A DNA stretch of 64,000 bases from Hyphomicrobiaceae bacterium. Its GTDB lineage: Bacteria; Pseudomonadota; Alphaproteobacteria; Rhizobiales; Methyloligellaceae. The DNA is taken from positions 1 through 64,000 of the forward strand of contig JALCBY010000017.1 in the NCBI GenBank assembly GCA_028066055.1, written 5' to 3'. This document shows, in pieces, positions 30,551-40,076 of the stretch. Each line of letters opens with the position of its first letter. Position 1 is the first letter of the stretch. The translations under genes were made by a program, and so were the position numbers. The notes below the pieces were generated by a model. That model worked only from the letters and a program-made list of their open reading frames with translations, had not been told where the DNA came from and ran no database searches.

Positions 30551-31837
30551 GTGCCGGTCAAAGTTTCGCGTACGACCAGAAAAGCAATCACACACATCAC
30601 AGCGGGTATCGCCTTTGCCACCACGATCATGGCGTCCGGCGTCGCGTGGGCCGACGTCGGCTCGGAGCGGTGGGCCCGGAGCTGGGGTGATACGGGACGG
30701 GGATACAGCTCTTACGGCCGGCACCTGAAACGCTCCTGGGAGACACAGCTTCCCGTCGGTCATCCCACGCTGTCGAAATCAAACCTTGCGCCGTTGTCCG
30801 CCGCGATCAAGCAATATCAGGTGATCGTTGCCGGTGGCGGGTGGGAACCCATTCCCATGCTTCGCCTCAGGCCCGGGACACGCCACCGCGCGGTCGTTCT
30901 CCTGCGCAGGCGTCTTGAACTCACGCGCGACATACCGCAGTCGCGCGGACGTTCGGCACGCTACGACTATCGTCTGACCGAGGGCGTACGGCGGTTTCAG
31001 GTCCGTCACGGGTTGAAACCCACGGGGCAGCTGGACAAATCGACAATCCTGGCTCTGAACGTACCGGCCAAGGCCCGGTTGCAACAGTTGAAGACCAATC
31101 TTGTGCGCCTTCGCAAACATTCACGTTCCGCCAGCAAGAAATATGTTGCCGTCAACATTCCCGCGGCCCAGATCGAGGCGGTGGAGAATGACCAGGTGGT
31201 CTCGCGCCACGCGGCCGTTGTCGGCAAGGTGGATCGCCAGACGCCGGTCCTGCGCAGCCAGATCCACCAGATCAATTTCAATCCGTACTGGAATATTCCC
31301 CGGAGCATCGTGAAGAAAGATCTGGTGCCGAAGGCACGCCTGTATGCGCGTCGCGGCAAGGACATTTTGAGCGAATACCGGATCGATGCGTTCAAGGGCG
31401 GCAAAAAGCTCGATCCACGCACCATCAACTGGAGTTCGCCCGCAGTCTACAGCTACCGCTACCGTCAGGAGCCGTGGAAAGACAATTCCATGGGATTCGT
31501 GAAGATCAATTTTCACAACGCCCATTCCGTTTACCTGCACGACACACCGTCGAAGAGCCTGTTCGCCCGCAATTTCCGCGCCCAGAGCTCGGGATGCGTT
31601 CGGGTGCAAAACGTAAAACAGCTCGTGTCCTGGCTGCTGGAATCGAATGGCGGTTGGGACTACGGAAAGGTCGCCCAACTGGAGCAGAATGGCGTTCGCA
31701 AGGATGTTTCGCTGAAACGCCGTGTCCCGCTCTATCTGGTCTACGTGACCGCGTGGGCGACGAAAGACGGCACGGTCAATTTCCGACGGGATATTTACGG
31801 CCGCGACCGGGTCGGAGCGACAGCCTCGGCCTATTAA
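30551..31837 (+). CDS. ldtP: L,D-transpeptidase (YkuD family)
   Basis: This encodes 428 residues. It forms 3-3 peptidoglycan cross-links or links proteins to peptidoglycan in the periplasm. GTG at 30551, behind GAGGACAGGA, gives a clear signal peptide (to about residue 36); ATG at 30488 would add 21 residues. A peptidoglycan-binding segment (TEGVRRFQVRHGLKPTGQLD) precedes the catalytic domain with HDTPSK (His330) and SSGCVRVQN (Cys349). It lies next to ldtR, the regulator known to act on such a gene. No similarity to active-site loss is seen. Confidence 0.92.
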   Translation: MPVKVSRTTRKAITHITAGIAFATTIMASGVAWADVGSERWARSWGDTGRGYSSYGRHLKRSWETQLPVGHPTLSKSNLAPLSAAIKQYQVIVAGGGWEPIPMLRLRPGTRHRAVVLLRRRLELTRDIPQSRGRSARYDYRLTEGVRRFQVRHGLKPTGQLDKSTILALNVPAKARLQQLKTNLVRLRKHSRSASKKYVAVNIPAAQIEAVENDQVVSRHAAVVGKVDRQTPVLRSQIHQINFNPYWNIPRSIVKKDLVPKARLYARRGKDILSEYRIDAFKGGKKLDPRTINWSSPAVYSYRYRQEPWKDNSMGFVKINFHNAHSVYLHDTPSKSLFARNFRAQSSGCVRVQNVKQLVSWLLESNGGWDYGKVAQLEQNGVRKDVSLKRRVPLYLVYVTAWATKDGTVNFRRDIYGRDRVGATASAY

Positions 31838-31956
31838 CTTAGATCAATGCCAGAATGATGCCGTTGTGTGAAAGTACCATTGCAATGCCGTTGTGATGGT
31901 GTTTTCGCGCGACCGCGACGAAAAGACCGTTGGCGGGAATGTGAATTTTTGGGAGG

Positions 31957-31979
31957 TTAGAACCGTTATAATGTTCTAA
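31957..31979 (+). promoter_or_regulatory. hemA promoter region with inverted repeat around -10
   Basis: A consensus -10 TATAAT (31967-31972) lies between TTAGAAC (31957-31963) and GTTCTAA (31973-31979), a perfect 7-base inverted repeat with a 9-base spacer. No good -35 is visible, as expected for an activated or repressed promoter. The half-sites TTAGAA/TTCTAA are those of the rhizobial Irr iron control element, but the published form has only a 3-base spacer. The leader to hemA would be about 75 bases. Confidence 0.45.
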
Positions 31980-32055
31980 GCTATGACCCGACATTTGCAC
32001 TGCACGTCAGACGGCAGGGAACAGGATAAGTGCCCCCAAGCATCGAGGGATGGTC

Positions 32056-33267
32056 ATGAACTACAGTCAAACGTTTGCTGACGCACTGAAATCAATCCGC
32101 GAAGAAGGCCGATATCGCGAATTTGCCGATATCAAGCGATGCTGCGGCAGTTTTCCGAAGGCGGAACATTTTCACGGCGATGGAACACGCGATATCAAGG
32201 TTTGGTGCAGCAACGACTATCTGGGCATGGGCCAGAACGCCAACGTGATGGCGGCAATGCATGAGGCCATCGACAGCGCGGGCGCGGGCTCCGGCGGCAC
32301 CCGCAATATTTCGGGCACGACGCATTACCATGTGGAGCTTGAGCACGAGCTTGCCGACCTCCACGGCAAGGAATCCGCCCTGCTGTTCACATCCGGATAT
32401 GTCGGCAACGACGCGTCCATCAGCACGCTTGTAAAGCTGCTCCCGGGGTGCGTGATCTTTTCGGACGAAAAAAACCACGCTTCGATGATCGCCGGCATCC
32501 GGCATGGCGGCGGCCCCAAACAAATCTGGCGGCACAACGATCTGGGCCATCTGGAGGAGTTGCTGAAGCAGCACGACCCCGACACGCCCAAACTCATCGC
32601 ATTCGAGTCGGTTTACTCCATGGATGGCAACATTTCGCCGATCAGCGATATCTGCGATCTCGCCGACAAGTACAACGCGATGACCTATCTCGACGAAGTG
32701 CACGCGGTTGGCCTCTACGGGCCTCGCGGCGGCGGTGTCGCGGATCGCGACGGCGTCATGGACCGTATCGACGTCATCGAAGGCACGCTCGCCAAGGGCT
32801 TCGGCGTTATGGGCGGTTACATCGCGGCGAGCGCGGACATCGTCGACGCCATTCGTTCCTTCGCGCCCGGGTTCATCTTCACGACGTCTCTCGCACCTGC
32901 GATCGTCGCCGGAGCCCTGACCAGCGTCCGGCATCTGAAAGTCAGTCAGATCGAGCGCGAGCGGCAACAAGAGCGCGCACGCACCCTGAAGCGCAGACTG
33001 CGCGAAACCGGCCTTCCGGTGATGGAAAACCCGAGCCATATCGTGCCGGTGATGGTGGGTGATCCGGTGCTGTGCAAGGAACTGACCGATGCCCTGATGG
33101 ATCGCTTTAACATCTACGTGCAACCCATCAACTATCCCACGGTACCGCGCGGCACGGAGCGCATCCGTCTGACACCCGGACCGCTCCATTCGGACGCCGA
33201 CATCGACCATCTCGTCAGCGCGCTCAATGAGCTGTGGGGCGAGATGGATCTGAGGCGTGCCGCATAG
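32056..33267 (+). CDS. hemA: 5-aminolevulinate synthase
   Basis: This encodes 403 residues. A PLP enzyme joining glycine and succinyl-CoA to form 5-aminolevulinate, the first step of alphaproteobacterial heme synthesis (C4 pathway). ATG at 32056 has GAGGG six bases upstream, whereas the ATG at 32050 abuts it. Motifs are [13 protein letters not shown] [21 protein letters not shown], and the Schiff-base Lys247 in GTLAKGFGV. It has no CP heme-regulatory motif at the N-terminus. The last 11 bases overlap the DUF6898-like gene. Confidence 0.96.
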   Translation: MNYSQTFADALKSIREEGRYREFADIKRCCGSFPKAEHFHGDGTRDIKVWCSNDYLGMGQNANVMAAMHEAIDSAGAGSGGTRNISGTTHYHVELEHELADLHGKESALLFTSGYVGNDASISTLVKLLPGCVIFSDEKNHASMIAGIRHGGGPKQIWRHNDLGHLEELLKQHDPDTPKLIAFESVYSMDGNISPISDICDLADKYNAMTYLDEVHAVGLYGPRGGGVADRDGVMDRIDVIEGTLAKGFGVMGGYIAASADIVDAIRSFAPGFIFTTSLAPAIVAGALTSVRHLKVSQIERERQQERARTLKRRLRETGLPVMENPSHIVPVMVGDPVLCKELTDALMDRFNIYVQPINYPTVPRGTERIRLTPGPLHSDADIDHLVSALNELWGEMDLRRAA

Positions 33268-33559
33268 GGGCGACGACAGCGGCAGGCCTGGATCGGACCG
33301 GATTGCCGGTCCGAGCGGCGAAATTTACATCGAATACAAGCAGGTCGGTCAGGCCATGAAGGTGATTGCCGTGGACGCGGCCACCGGAACCGAGGTCACA
33401 ATCATGGGTCCGGCGAGCGCAGCCCAGACGGACCTTCAGCGCATCGCCGTGCGCAAATTGCAGGCACAACTTGAAAAGGATTCCGGTGAGGGCGGTTCGG
33501 ACCCCGGCGAAGAGCCGGGCGAGGATGGTTCGTCCGGGTCCAAAGGCTGGATCGCTTAG
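33257..33559 (+). CDS. DUF6898-like small protein downstream of hemA
   Basis: This encodes 100 residues. GTG at 33257 overlaps hemA by 11 bases, so translation is coupled. The central part [31 protein letters not shown] is followed by a helix ([13 protein letters not shown]). The tail is rich in Gly, Ser, Asp and Glu. I recall an alphaproteobacterial family of this form (DUF6898). No function is known. Its stop and that of the convergent CoA-transferase gene overlap in TTAG. Confidence 0.65.
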   Translation: MPHRGDDSGRPGSDRIAGPSGEIYIEYKQVGQAMKVIAVDAATGTEVTIMGPASAAQTDLQRIAVRKLQAQLEKDSGEGGSDPGEEPGEDGSSGSKGWIA

Positions 33560-34293
33560 GCTTTGCCGAACATCCGCGATGCAAAATCGGGATAGGTTTC
33601 GCGGATTTCCTCACCAACGGGCCCGCGGATGAGGTCTATCCATTCCCGGCTCGGCATCTCCGTTTCCGGAACCACCGCGCCGTCCGGCATCTCGAAGTCG
33701 AAGCCTGTCTCTTTTTCGATCTCTTCCACCGTGTGGCCGGAGTGCACGCTCCCGAGCCGGAAGCGGCCGGCATCCTTGTCGAAGTCGAACACACAGCGTC
33801 CCGTCACCAGCGCATACGGACCGCCCGGACGGTAGACATTGGGCTCCGATACCCCCGGCGCACTGACGTAATCGACCTTGGGCACAAGCGCGCGCGGCGA
33901 ATGATCCTGACGGAACAGAATGACGCGCGGCACGAGGAAGTAGAGGTAGGCCGACCCGAAAGAGCCCGGAAAGCGTGCCTTTGGCTTGTCGGGATCGCCG
34001 ATGGAAACGAGGTTTATGTTGGCCTGACCGTCGATCTGTACACCGCTCAGAAAGAACGCGTCAATACGCCCCTGCGCGGCGCAGTCGAACAGCTCGCGCG
34101 CACCATCGGTGAAGGTGGGATTGGAGACGCGCCCGAGGAGGGACACCCGCAATGCACCGCCGGAGAGCCGGCGCGCCAGCAGCGCCGCCGAACCGGGTAC
34201 AGGTGAAGCCGCGCCCACCGCGACGTGCGACAGCCCAGACAGCATCCGGGCAATCGTCGCGATCATGATTTCTTCGGTGCGGATACCGCTCAT
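33556..34293 (-). CDS. CoA-transferase family I, beta-type subunit
   Basis: This encodes 245 residues from ATG at 34293, which overlaps the stop of the upstream alpha gene as ATGA; the open extension to 34425 is the alpha gene in another frame. The class I CoA-transferase fold is visible in FFLSGVQIDGQANINLVSIG and in YALVTGRCVFDFDK. The catalytic Glu motif (S-x-E-N-G type) of ordinary transferases could not be found. The substrate is unknown. A hydrolase activity, as reported for the IpdAB branch of the family, is one possibility. Confidence 0.8.
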   Translation of the reverse strand: MSGIRTEEIMIATIARMLSGLSHVAVGAASPVPGSAALLARRLSGGALRVSLLGRVSNPTFTDGARELFDCAAQGRIDAFFLSGVQIDGQANINLVSIGDPDKPKARFPGSFGSAYLYFLVPRVILFRQDHSPRALVPKVDYVSAPGVSEPNVYRPGGPYALVTGRCVFDFDKDAGRFRLGSVHSGHTVEEIEKETGFDFEMPDGAVVPETEMPSREWIDLIRGPVGEEIRETYPDFASRMFGKA

Positions 34294-35111
34294 TCCGCGG
34301 CTGCCCTGCCGTTCACCCATTGATCGACATAAGCATCGAAGCCCTGTTGGCTCTTCGCCATCTCCGCATACCGGGCGAGATGCGCATTGTCGCGCTCGTA
34401 AAGATGCGGGACGCCGAGCGGCCATGCGCCGCGCTCCGCGGGTGCGATGGCGCTGACATAGAGCCCGGGTATTGTTCCCGCCGCCAATTGCGGATCGTCG
34501 AGCAGATCCCCGTCCACGATCTCTTCAACGGTCACGCAGGCATTTGCGGAAGCATGGGCCATCATCATCAGTTCACGCCGCAGACCAATCCACACATTGC
34601 CGTTTCTGTCCGCCTTCGGCGCATGAAATAGCGCTACGTCGGGGCGAATGGCCGGGAGATAAACGATGGGGTCGTCCTCGCCAAACGGATTCTCGCCCAA
34701 CCGCCAGTCGTCGCGCCGCGCCAGGATATCGGTGCCGATCAGGCCCCGCAGGGGCATGAAGGGCAGACCCTTTTCACTGGCCTGAAGCGCCGCATGGATC
34801 GCCGGGCAGGTGGTATCGCGCATCCTGATCTTCTGCTGTTTGATCGCATCGGTGAAGCGCGGCGCAAGCCCCTGTTCCCCCAGCGTCACAGCGGCCGTTT
34901 CAACTTCCGCAACGCATCCCGACCCGATCAGCAGTTCCGCCTGAATGCCGAATTGCGGCACGCCGAGCAATCGCAGCTCTTTTGCGCCGCGGCGCACAAG
35001 CGCGCGAATCGTTTCCATGGAGCAGGGCGCATATTCCGGCGGAAGCGCAAGCAGGGCACCGTCGGGGATGCGGGCGGCGATTTCTTCCGCCGATGAAAGT
35101 ATCTCGGTCAT
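34290..35111 (-). CDS. CoA-transferase family I, alpha-type subunit
   Basis: This encodes 273 residues. It shares the alpha-subunit pattern: IPDGALLALPPEYAPCS at the N-terminus (an altered glycine-rich CoA loop), then DTTCPAIHAAL, LRGLIGTDIL and PDVALFHAPKADRNGNV. The last is a standard family element. With the beta subunit it probably forms a heterotetramer. The loop near residues 15-30 is less glycine-rich than in acetate or oxoacid transferases. It faces away from glyA. Confidence 0.82.
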   Translation of the reverse strand: MTEILSSAEEIAARIPDGALLALPPEYAPCSMETIRALVRRGAKELRLLGVPQFGIQAELLIGSGCVAEVETAAVTLGEQGLAPRFTDAIKQQKIRMRDTTCPAIHAALQASEKGLPFMPLRGLIGTDILARRDDWRLGENPFGEDDPIVYLPAIRPDVALFHAPKADRNGNVWIGLRRELMMMAHASANACVTVEEIVDGDLLDDPQLAAGTIPGLYVSAIAPAERGAWPLGVPHLYERDNAHLARYAEMAKSQQGFDAYVDQWVNGRAAAE

Positions 35112-35275
35112 AGGTGGCGCATTAAATCGCGGGTCGGCGATTCAGGCAACCTGCGACGCCAAACTGTCTCTGGGAAACGGCCGCCATCGCTTTGAGTCGC
35201 CCCACAACATGTGGTAAGTGGCTCGCGGAGTGGAGCCACACCAACACGCTGTCTTTCTCGACAAGGAATGAAAAG

Positions 35276-36598
35276 ATGTCAGTTGCCGATGCTGCAGAAT
35301 ATGAGGGGCGTGTCCCAGGCTTTTTCCTCCGGTCTATTGCCGAAAGCGATCCGGACATCTGGGCCGCAATTGAGAATGAACTAGGACGCCAGCAGAATGA
35401 AATCGAACTGATCGCGTCCGAGAATATCGTCTCGCGCGCGGTTCTGGAAGCTGCGGGCTCCGTTCTCACGAACAAGTATGCCGAAGGATATCCCGGGCGG
35501 CGATATTATGGGGGATGCGAGCATGTCGACGTTGCCGAGCGGCTCGCGATCGAACGCGTCACGCGCCTGTTCGGATGTGAGTTTGCCAATGTTCAGGCCA
35601 ACTCCGGTTCGCAGGCCAACCAGGGCGCGGTCATGGCGATGGCCAAGCCCGGTGACACGATCCTCGGCTTGAGCCTTGCGGCAGGCGGACACCTGACCCA
35701 CGGCGCGCCACCGAATCAATCCGGCAAATGGTTCAACGCCGTGCAGTATGGCGTGCGCCGCGACGACAACCTGATCGACTTCGATGAAGTCGAGAAGCTG
35801 GCAAACGAACACAAGCCCAGGATCATTATCGCGGGCGGCTCTGCTTATCCGCGGATCATCGATTTCGTGAAGTTCCGCCAGATCGCCGATGCGGTCGACG
35901 CCTACTTTATGGTCGACATGGCGCATTTCGCAGGCCTTGTCGCCGCCGGCGTTCACCCGAGCCCGTTTCCGCACGCCCACGTTGCCACCTCGACGACCCA
36001 CAAGACACTGCGCGGGCCGCGCGGCGGCCTGATCCTCACGAATGACGAAGCGCTGGCGAAGAAGATCAATTCCGCGATCTTTCCCGGCATCCAGGGCGGG
36101 CCCTTCATGCATATCATCGCCGCAAAGGCGGTCGCCTTCCATGAAGCCCTGCAACCATCTTTCAAGATCTATGCAAAACAGGTCGTGGAGAATGCCCGGG
36201 CACTCGGAACCGTTCTCCAGGACGGTGGTCTCGATCTCGTGTCGGGCGGAACGGATACGCATGTCTTGCTGGTCGACCTCAGACCCAAAGGCCTGACCGG
36301 TCGGGATGCCGAAAACGCGCTGGGACGCGCGAACATCACCTGCAACAAGAATGGCGTGCCGTTCGACCCCCAGAAACCGATGGTGACATCCGGCATCCGT
36401 CTTGGCACGCCTGCGAGTACCACGCGCGGATTTGGTGTCAGTGAGTTTCAGGACATCGGCAGAATGATCATCGAGGTGACGGACGGTCTGGTCGCCAACG
36501 GTCCGGACGGCAATTACGAAGTGGAAGCCGCGGTCAAGGAAAAGGCGATTGATCTGTGCGGCCGGTTCCCGATCTACCCGACGGGCGTGGGAGCCTAG
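35276..36598 (+). CDS. glyA: Serine hydroxymethyltransferase
   Basis: This encodes 440 residues. It interconverts serine and glycine with tetrahydrofolate and supplies one-carbon units and glycine, including for hemA upstream. ATG at 35276 follows AAGGA; a longer frame from 35192 has a non-homologous N-terminus. Motifs include [28 protein letters not shown], and the Schiff-base Lys243 in [12 protein letters not shown]. Length is normal. It is followed by nrdR, an order common in alphaproteobacteria. Confidence 0.97.
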   Translation: MSVADAAEYEGRVPGFFLRSIAESDPDIWAAIENELGRQQNEIELIASENIVSRAVLEAAGSVLTNKYAEGYPGRRYYGGCEHVDVAERLAIERVTRLFGCEFANVQANSGSQANQGAVMAMAKPGDTILGLSLAAGGHLTHGAPPNQSGKWFNAVQYGVRRDDNLIDFDEVEKLANEHKPRIIIAGGSAYPRIIDFVKFRQIADAVDAYFMVDMAHFAGLVAAGVHPSPFPHAHVATSTTHKTLRGPRGGLILTNDEALAKKINSAIFPGIQGGPFMHIIAAKAVAFHEALQPSFKIYAKQVVENARALGTVLQDGGLDLVSGGTDTHVLLVDLRPKGLTGRDAENALGRANITCNKNGVPFDPQKPMVTSGIRLGTPASTTRGFGVSEFQDIGRMIIEVTDGLVANGPDGNYEVEAAVKEKAIDLCGRFPIYPTGVGA

Positions 36599-36647
36599 GG
36601 CATAACGTTTCGCATCCTCCGGGCGTCCGGATCAGAGAGGCAGCACC

Positions 36648-37139
36648 ATGCGGTGTCCATACTGCGGAAGCACCAATACACAGGTGAAGGATTCGCGTCC
36701 GTCGGAAGACCATACGGCGATACGCCGGCGCAGGGTCTGCGCCGATTGCAGCGGACGTTTCACCACATTCGAGCGGGTGCAGCTTCGTGAGCTGACCGTA
36801 GTCAAGAAGAATGGCCGCCGGGCGCCCTTCGACCGCGACAAGCTGATGCGCTCCATCCAGATCGCGTTGCGCAAACGCGCCGTGGACCCTGAACGGGTGG
36901 AGCGCATGGTCAGCGGGATCGTCCGCCGGCTTGAAAATATGGGCGACGGCGACATCAAGTCTCAGACCATCGGACGGCTGGTCATGGAGGGCCTCAAGGG
37001 CCTCGACGACGTGGCCTATGTGCGCTTCGCCTCCGTCTACAAGAATTTCCGCGAAGCGCGTGATTTCGAGGCATTGCTTGGCGAGCTTGCCGGTGAGGAC
37101 GAGGCCGAAGATGCCTTTCCCGATGCACACGAAGACTGA
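36648..37139 (+). CDS. nrdR: Transcriptional repressor NrdR
   Basis: This encodes 163 residues. A nucleotide-sensing repressor of ribonucleotide reductase genes. The zinc ribbon has Cys3, Cys6, Cys31 and Cys34 (MRCPYCGS and [12 protein letters not shown]), and the ATP-cone (about 50-140) begins [17 protein letters not shown]. The acidic tail is a common extension. It lies between glyA and ribD. Confidence 0.96.
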   Translation: MRCPYCGSTNTQVKDSRPSEDHTAIRRRRVCADCSGRFTTFERVQLRELTVVKKNGRRAPFDRDKLMRSIQIALRKRAVDPERVERMVSGIVRRLENMGDGDIKSQTIGRLVMEGLKGLDDVAYVRFASVYKNFREARDFEALLGELAGEDEAEDAFPDAHED

Positions 37140-37176
37140 CCGGCCCTGACGCCGGTTTCACGAAGGCACGCATGCG

Positions 37177-38298
37177 ATGCCCCACCATGACGAAGCGTAT
37201 ATGCGGGCCGCGTTCGCGCTCGCGCGCCGCACTCTGGGGCGAACCGCACCAAATCCGGCTGTTGGCGCACTGATCGTCCGCCCCGATGGGTCCCGGGATG
37301 AACTGGTCGCATGCGGGTGGACGATGCACGGGGGACGTCCGCATGCGGAACGGGTCGCGCTTGAGCGGGCAGGCGAAGCGGCGCGCGGCGCCACGCTCTA
37401 TGTAACCCTTGAGCCTTGCGCGCATCATGCGAAGACGCCGCCCTGCGCCGACGCGATCATCGAAGCCGGCATCTCCCGTGTCGTTGTATCCGCGGGTGAC
37501 CCCGACCCGCGTGTCGCCGGGAAAGGCATCTCAAAGCTCAATGATGCAGGTATTGAGGTCGAAGAGGGATGTCTGGAAGAAGAAGGGGCTGCACTTGCCC
37601 GGGGACACATACTGCGTGTGCGCGAAAACAGACCTCTGGTTCAGCTCAAGCTGGCCGTCGGCTCGGACGGTCTCGTTCCGCAGGGACGCGAGGGTGCGCC
37701 GGTATGGGTAACCGGATCGGACGCCCGCGCCCATGGTCACCTGTTGCGCGCCCGCGCCGACGCGATCCTCGCGGGTCACGGAACGATCACGGCCGATGAC
37801 CCATCGCTCACATGCCGCCTTCCGGGTATGGTGGAGGATTCCCCCGTTCGCGTCGTCCTGTGCAGCGCTCTCGACATACCGGCCACGGCAAAACTGTTCG
37901 CCGATATCGAGACGGCGCCGGTCTGGGCCGTCGGATCGTTAAAAGCCGACACGGCACGCGAAAAGACCTTGGCCGGCGCGGGCGCGGAAATCATCCGCGC
38001 GGAAGTGAACGAAGGCGGCGGCCTCGATATCAGGGATGTTCTCTCGGCGCTTGCGGCACGCGGCATCACACGGCTGCTCGTCGAAGGCGGTCCGCATGTT
38101 GCCTCCAGCTTCTGGAATGCAGGCCTTGTCGATGAAATCTACATTTACAAGGGCCCGGAACCGGCAGGCGGCAACGGCTTGCCCGCACTTGCCGGTGAGC
38201 AGTTGTCGGCGATTGAAACTTCGGGAGATTTCATGAGAGAAAGCACGCGCGAACTCGGGCATGATACGCTCGATGTTTATCGCCGGAAGAACGGATAG
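37177..38298 (+). CDS. ribD: Bifunctional pyrimidine deaminase/reductase RibD
   Basis: This encodes 373 residues. It performs the second and third steps of riboflavin synthesis. The N-terminal deaminase has HAE (56-58) and PCAHHAKTPPC (Cys81, Cys90) for zinc binding. The C-terminal reductase (about 150-373) has LKLAVGSDG and the late LLVEGGPHVASSF. First of the ribD-ribE-ribB-ribH-nusB-thiL string. No FMN riboswitch is visible in front. Confidence 0.96.
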   Translation: MPHHDEAYMRAAFALARRTLGRTAPNPAVGALIVRPDGSRDELVACGWTMHGGRPHAERVALERAGEAARGATLYVTLEPCAHHAKTPPCADAIIEAGISRVVVSAGDPDPRVAGKGISKLNDAGIEVEEGCLEEEGAALARGHILRVRENRPLVQLKLAVGSDGLVPQGREGAPVWVTGSDARAHGHLLRARADAILAGHGTITADDPSLTCRLPGMVEDSPVRVVLCSALDIPATAKLFADIETAPVWAVGSLKADTAREKTLAGAGAEIIRAEVNEGGGLDIRDVLSALAARGITRLLVEGGPHVASSFWNAGLVDEIYIYKGPEPAGGNGLPALAGEQLSAIETSGDFMRESTRELGHDTLDVYRRKNG

Positions 38299-38304
38299 GC
38301 AGTC

Positions 38305-38904
38305 ATGTTCACAGGCCTCGTCACGGATGTCGGCATGGTCCAGCGCGCTGGGCAGGGCCGGTTCGAACTCGGCTGCGGATACGCTCTCGACCAGACGGTG
38401 ATCGGCGCATCCATTGCATGCGACGGATGTTGCCTGACGGTCGTGGAAGTCTTGCTCGGGAAGGATGGATTCCAGTCTGGCTTCGCCGTCGACGTTTCCA
38501 ACGAAACGCTGTCGAAAACGACCCTCGGATCCTGGGAAGCCGGGCAGAAGATCAATCTTGAACGGTCCCTGACGCCAACCACCGAACTGGGCGGACATAT
38601 CGTCACCGGCCATGTCGACGGCATTGCGTCGGTCGTGTCTCGCAATCCCGACGGAGACTCGATGCGCTTTGAAATCGAGGTCGGGGACACATTCGCGAAG
38701 TTCATCGCGCCAAAGGGCTGCGTTGCGCTGAACGGCGTCTCGCTTACGGTTAACGACGTTGAGCGGACACGTTTTGGCGTCAATCTGATCCCGCATACGC
38801 TGCAGGTCACCAGCTGGGGCGATGTGTCCGAGGGCGACCGGGTCAATCTGGAAGTAGACCTGTTGGCCCGGTATGTGGCAAGGATCACGCAGAGTGGCAG
38901 TTAG
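38305..38904 (+). CDS. ribE: Riboflavin synthase alpha chain
   Basis: This encodes 199 residues. It dismutates two lumazine molecules to riboflavin and its precursor. Two homologous lumazine-binding barrels are present; both start with the signature pattern MFTGLVTDVG and GHIVTGHVDG, and SIACDGCCLTVV plus VALNGVSLTVND are the paired second elements. It lies six bases after ribD. Confidence 0.95.
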   Translation: MFTGLVTDVGMVQRAGQGRFELGCGYALDQTVIGASIACDGCCLTVVEVLLGKDGFQSGFAVDVSNETLSKTTLGSWEAGQKINLERSLTPTTELGGHIVTGHVDGIASVVSRNPDGDSMRFEIEVGDTFAKFIAPKGCVALNGVSLTVNDVERTRFGVNLIPHTLQVTSWGDVSEGDRVNLEVDLLARYVARITQSGS

Positions 38905-38919
38905 CAGGACCGGTCGATT

Positions 38920-40068
38920 GTGAGTATCGCCGCGCAAAACCAGGATACGAGCTTCCTCTCATCCATCGAGGACGTGCTGGAGGATGCGCGCAATGGGCGC
39001 ATGTTCATCCTCGTCGACGCGGAAGACCGCGAAAACGAGGGAGATCTCGTCATTCCCGCGCAGATGGCCACGCCCGACGCAATCAATTTCATGGCGAAGC
39101 ATGGGCGCGGCCTGATCTGCCTTGCGCTCACCGGCGCGCGGGCGAGCGAACTCAATCTCGATCTGATGGCGCGGCACAACAACGAGTCCCGCCATGAGAC
39201 TGCTTTCACCGTGTCCATCGAAGCGCGCGAAGGCATTTCCACCGGGATTTCGGCCCATGACAGGGCGCGGACCATTTCAGTGGCCATCGACCCCACGCGC
39301 GGTCCCGAGAATATCTCCACGCCAGGCCATGTCTTTCCACTGATCGCCCGCGAAGGCGGCGTCCTGATGCGCGCAGGCCACACCGAGGCCGCCGTCGACC
39401 TTGCGCGTCTCGCGGGCCTGTATCCCGCCGGCGTCATCTGCGAGATCATGAATGACGACGGCACCATGGCGCGCATGCCCGATCTGGTCGCGTTTGCGCA
39501 ACTTCACGGCCTCAAGGTCGCGACCATTGCTGATCTCATCGCCTATCGCCGGAAACATGACAGCATCGTGCGCTGCGTTGCCGAGACGCGGGTTGAGAGC
39601 GCATATGGCGGGGAATTCGCCATGCGCGTCTATCGCACCACGGAAGGCCCGTCGGAGGAACATATCGCGCTCGTCAAGGGAGATATCTCCGAAGGCGGCC
39701 CGGTTCTCGTGCGCGTACATGCGTCCAATACGCTGAACGATGTTCTCGGCGTCACCGAAAAGGGCCGCGAGGGATCGCTGCTCCACAAGGCGATGGAACG
39801 GATCGCAGACGAGGGAAGGGGCGTGCTCGTGCTGATAAGGGATATCTGGCCCCACGCCGTGACCGACGCGCTGCAATCCGAAAAGGAACGGGAAGGCGAA
39901 AGCGCCGACGGCGAACAGAGCCGGCTTCTGGAAGTCGGCATCGGATCGCAGATCCTGCACGACCTGGGCGTGCGCGACATGGTCCTGCTCACAAACTCGC
40001 CGCAAAGGAAAGTGGTCGGGCTTGAGGGATACGGGCTCGAAATCTCCGACACCCGCCGCCTCGACTAG
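38920..40068 (+). CDS. ribB: 3,4-dihydroxy-2-butanone 4-phosphate synthase with decayed GTP cyclohydrolase II domain (RibBX-type)
   Basis: This encodes 382 residues. The N-terminal half is DHBP synthase (acid loop EDRENEGDLVIPA at about 35-47, HNNESRHETAF, and RAGHTEAAVDL), which makes the four-carbon riboflavin precursor from ribulose 5-phosphate. The C-terminal half has the GTP cyclohydrolase II fold, but the zinc-binding cluster (normally C-x10-C-x-C with an RCDCG core) is replaced by HASNTLNDVLGVTE, with no Cys. This half is therefore unlikely to be catalytic, as in proteins called RibBX. GTG at 38920 is used. Confidence 0.92.
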   Translation: MSIAAQNQDTSFLSSIEDVLEDARNGRMFILVDAEDRENEGDLVIPAQMATPDAINFMAKHGRGLICLALTGARASELNLDLMARHNNESRHETAFTVSIEAREGISTGISAHDRARTISVAIDPTRGPENISTPGHVFPLIAREGGVLMRAGHTEAAVDLARLAGLYPAGVICEIMNDDGTMARMPDLVAFAQLHGLKVATIADLIAYRRKHDSIVRCVAETRVESAYGGEFAMRVYRTTEGPSEEHIALVKGDISEGGPVLVRVHASNTLNDVLGVTEKGREGSLLHKAMERIADEGRGVLVLIRDIWPHAVTDALQSEKEREGESADGEQSRLLEVGIGSQILHDLGVRDMVLLTNSPQRKVVGLEGYGLEISDTRRLD

Positions 40069-40076
40069 GAACGTCT

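Noticed and set aside
36600..38304. Possible FMN or other riboswitch in front of the riboflavin genes
   Set aside because: The gap between nrdR and ribD is only 37 bases, too short for an FMN element, and no conserved stems were seen before nrdR.
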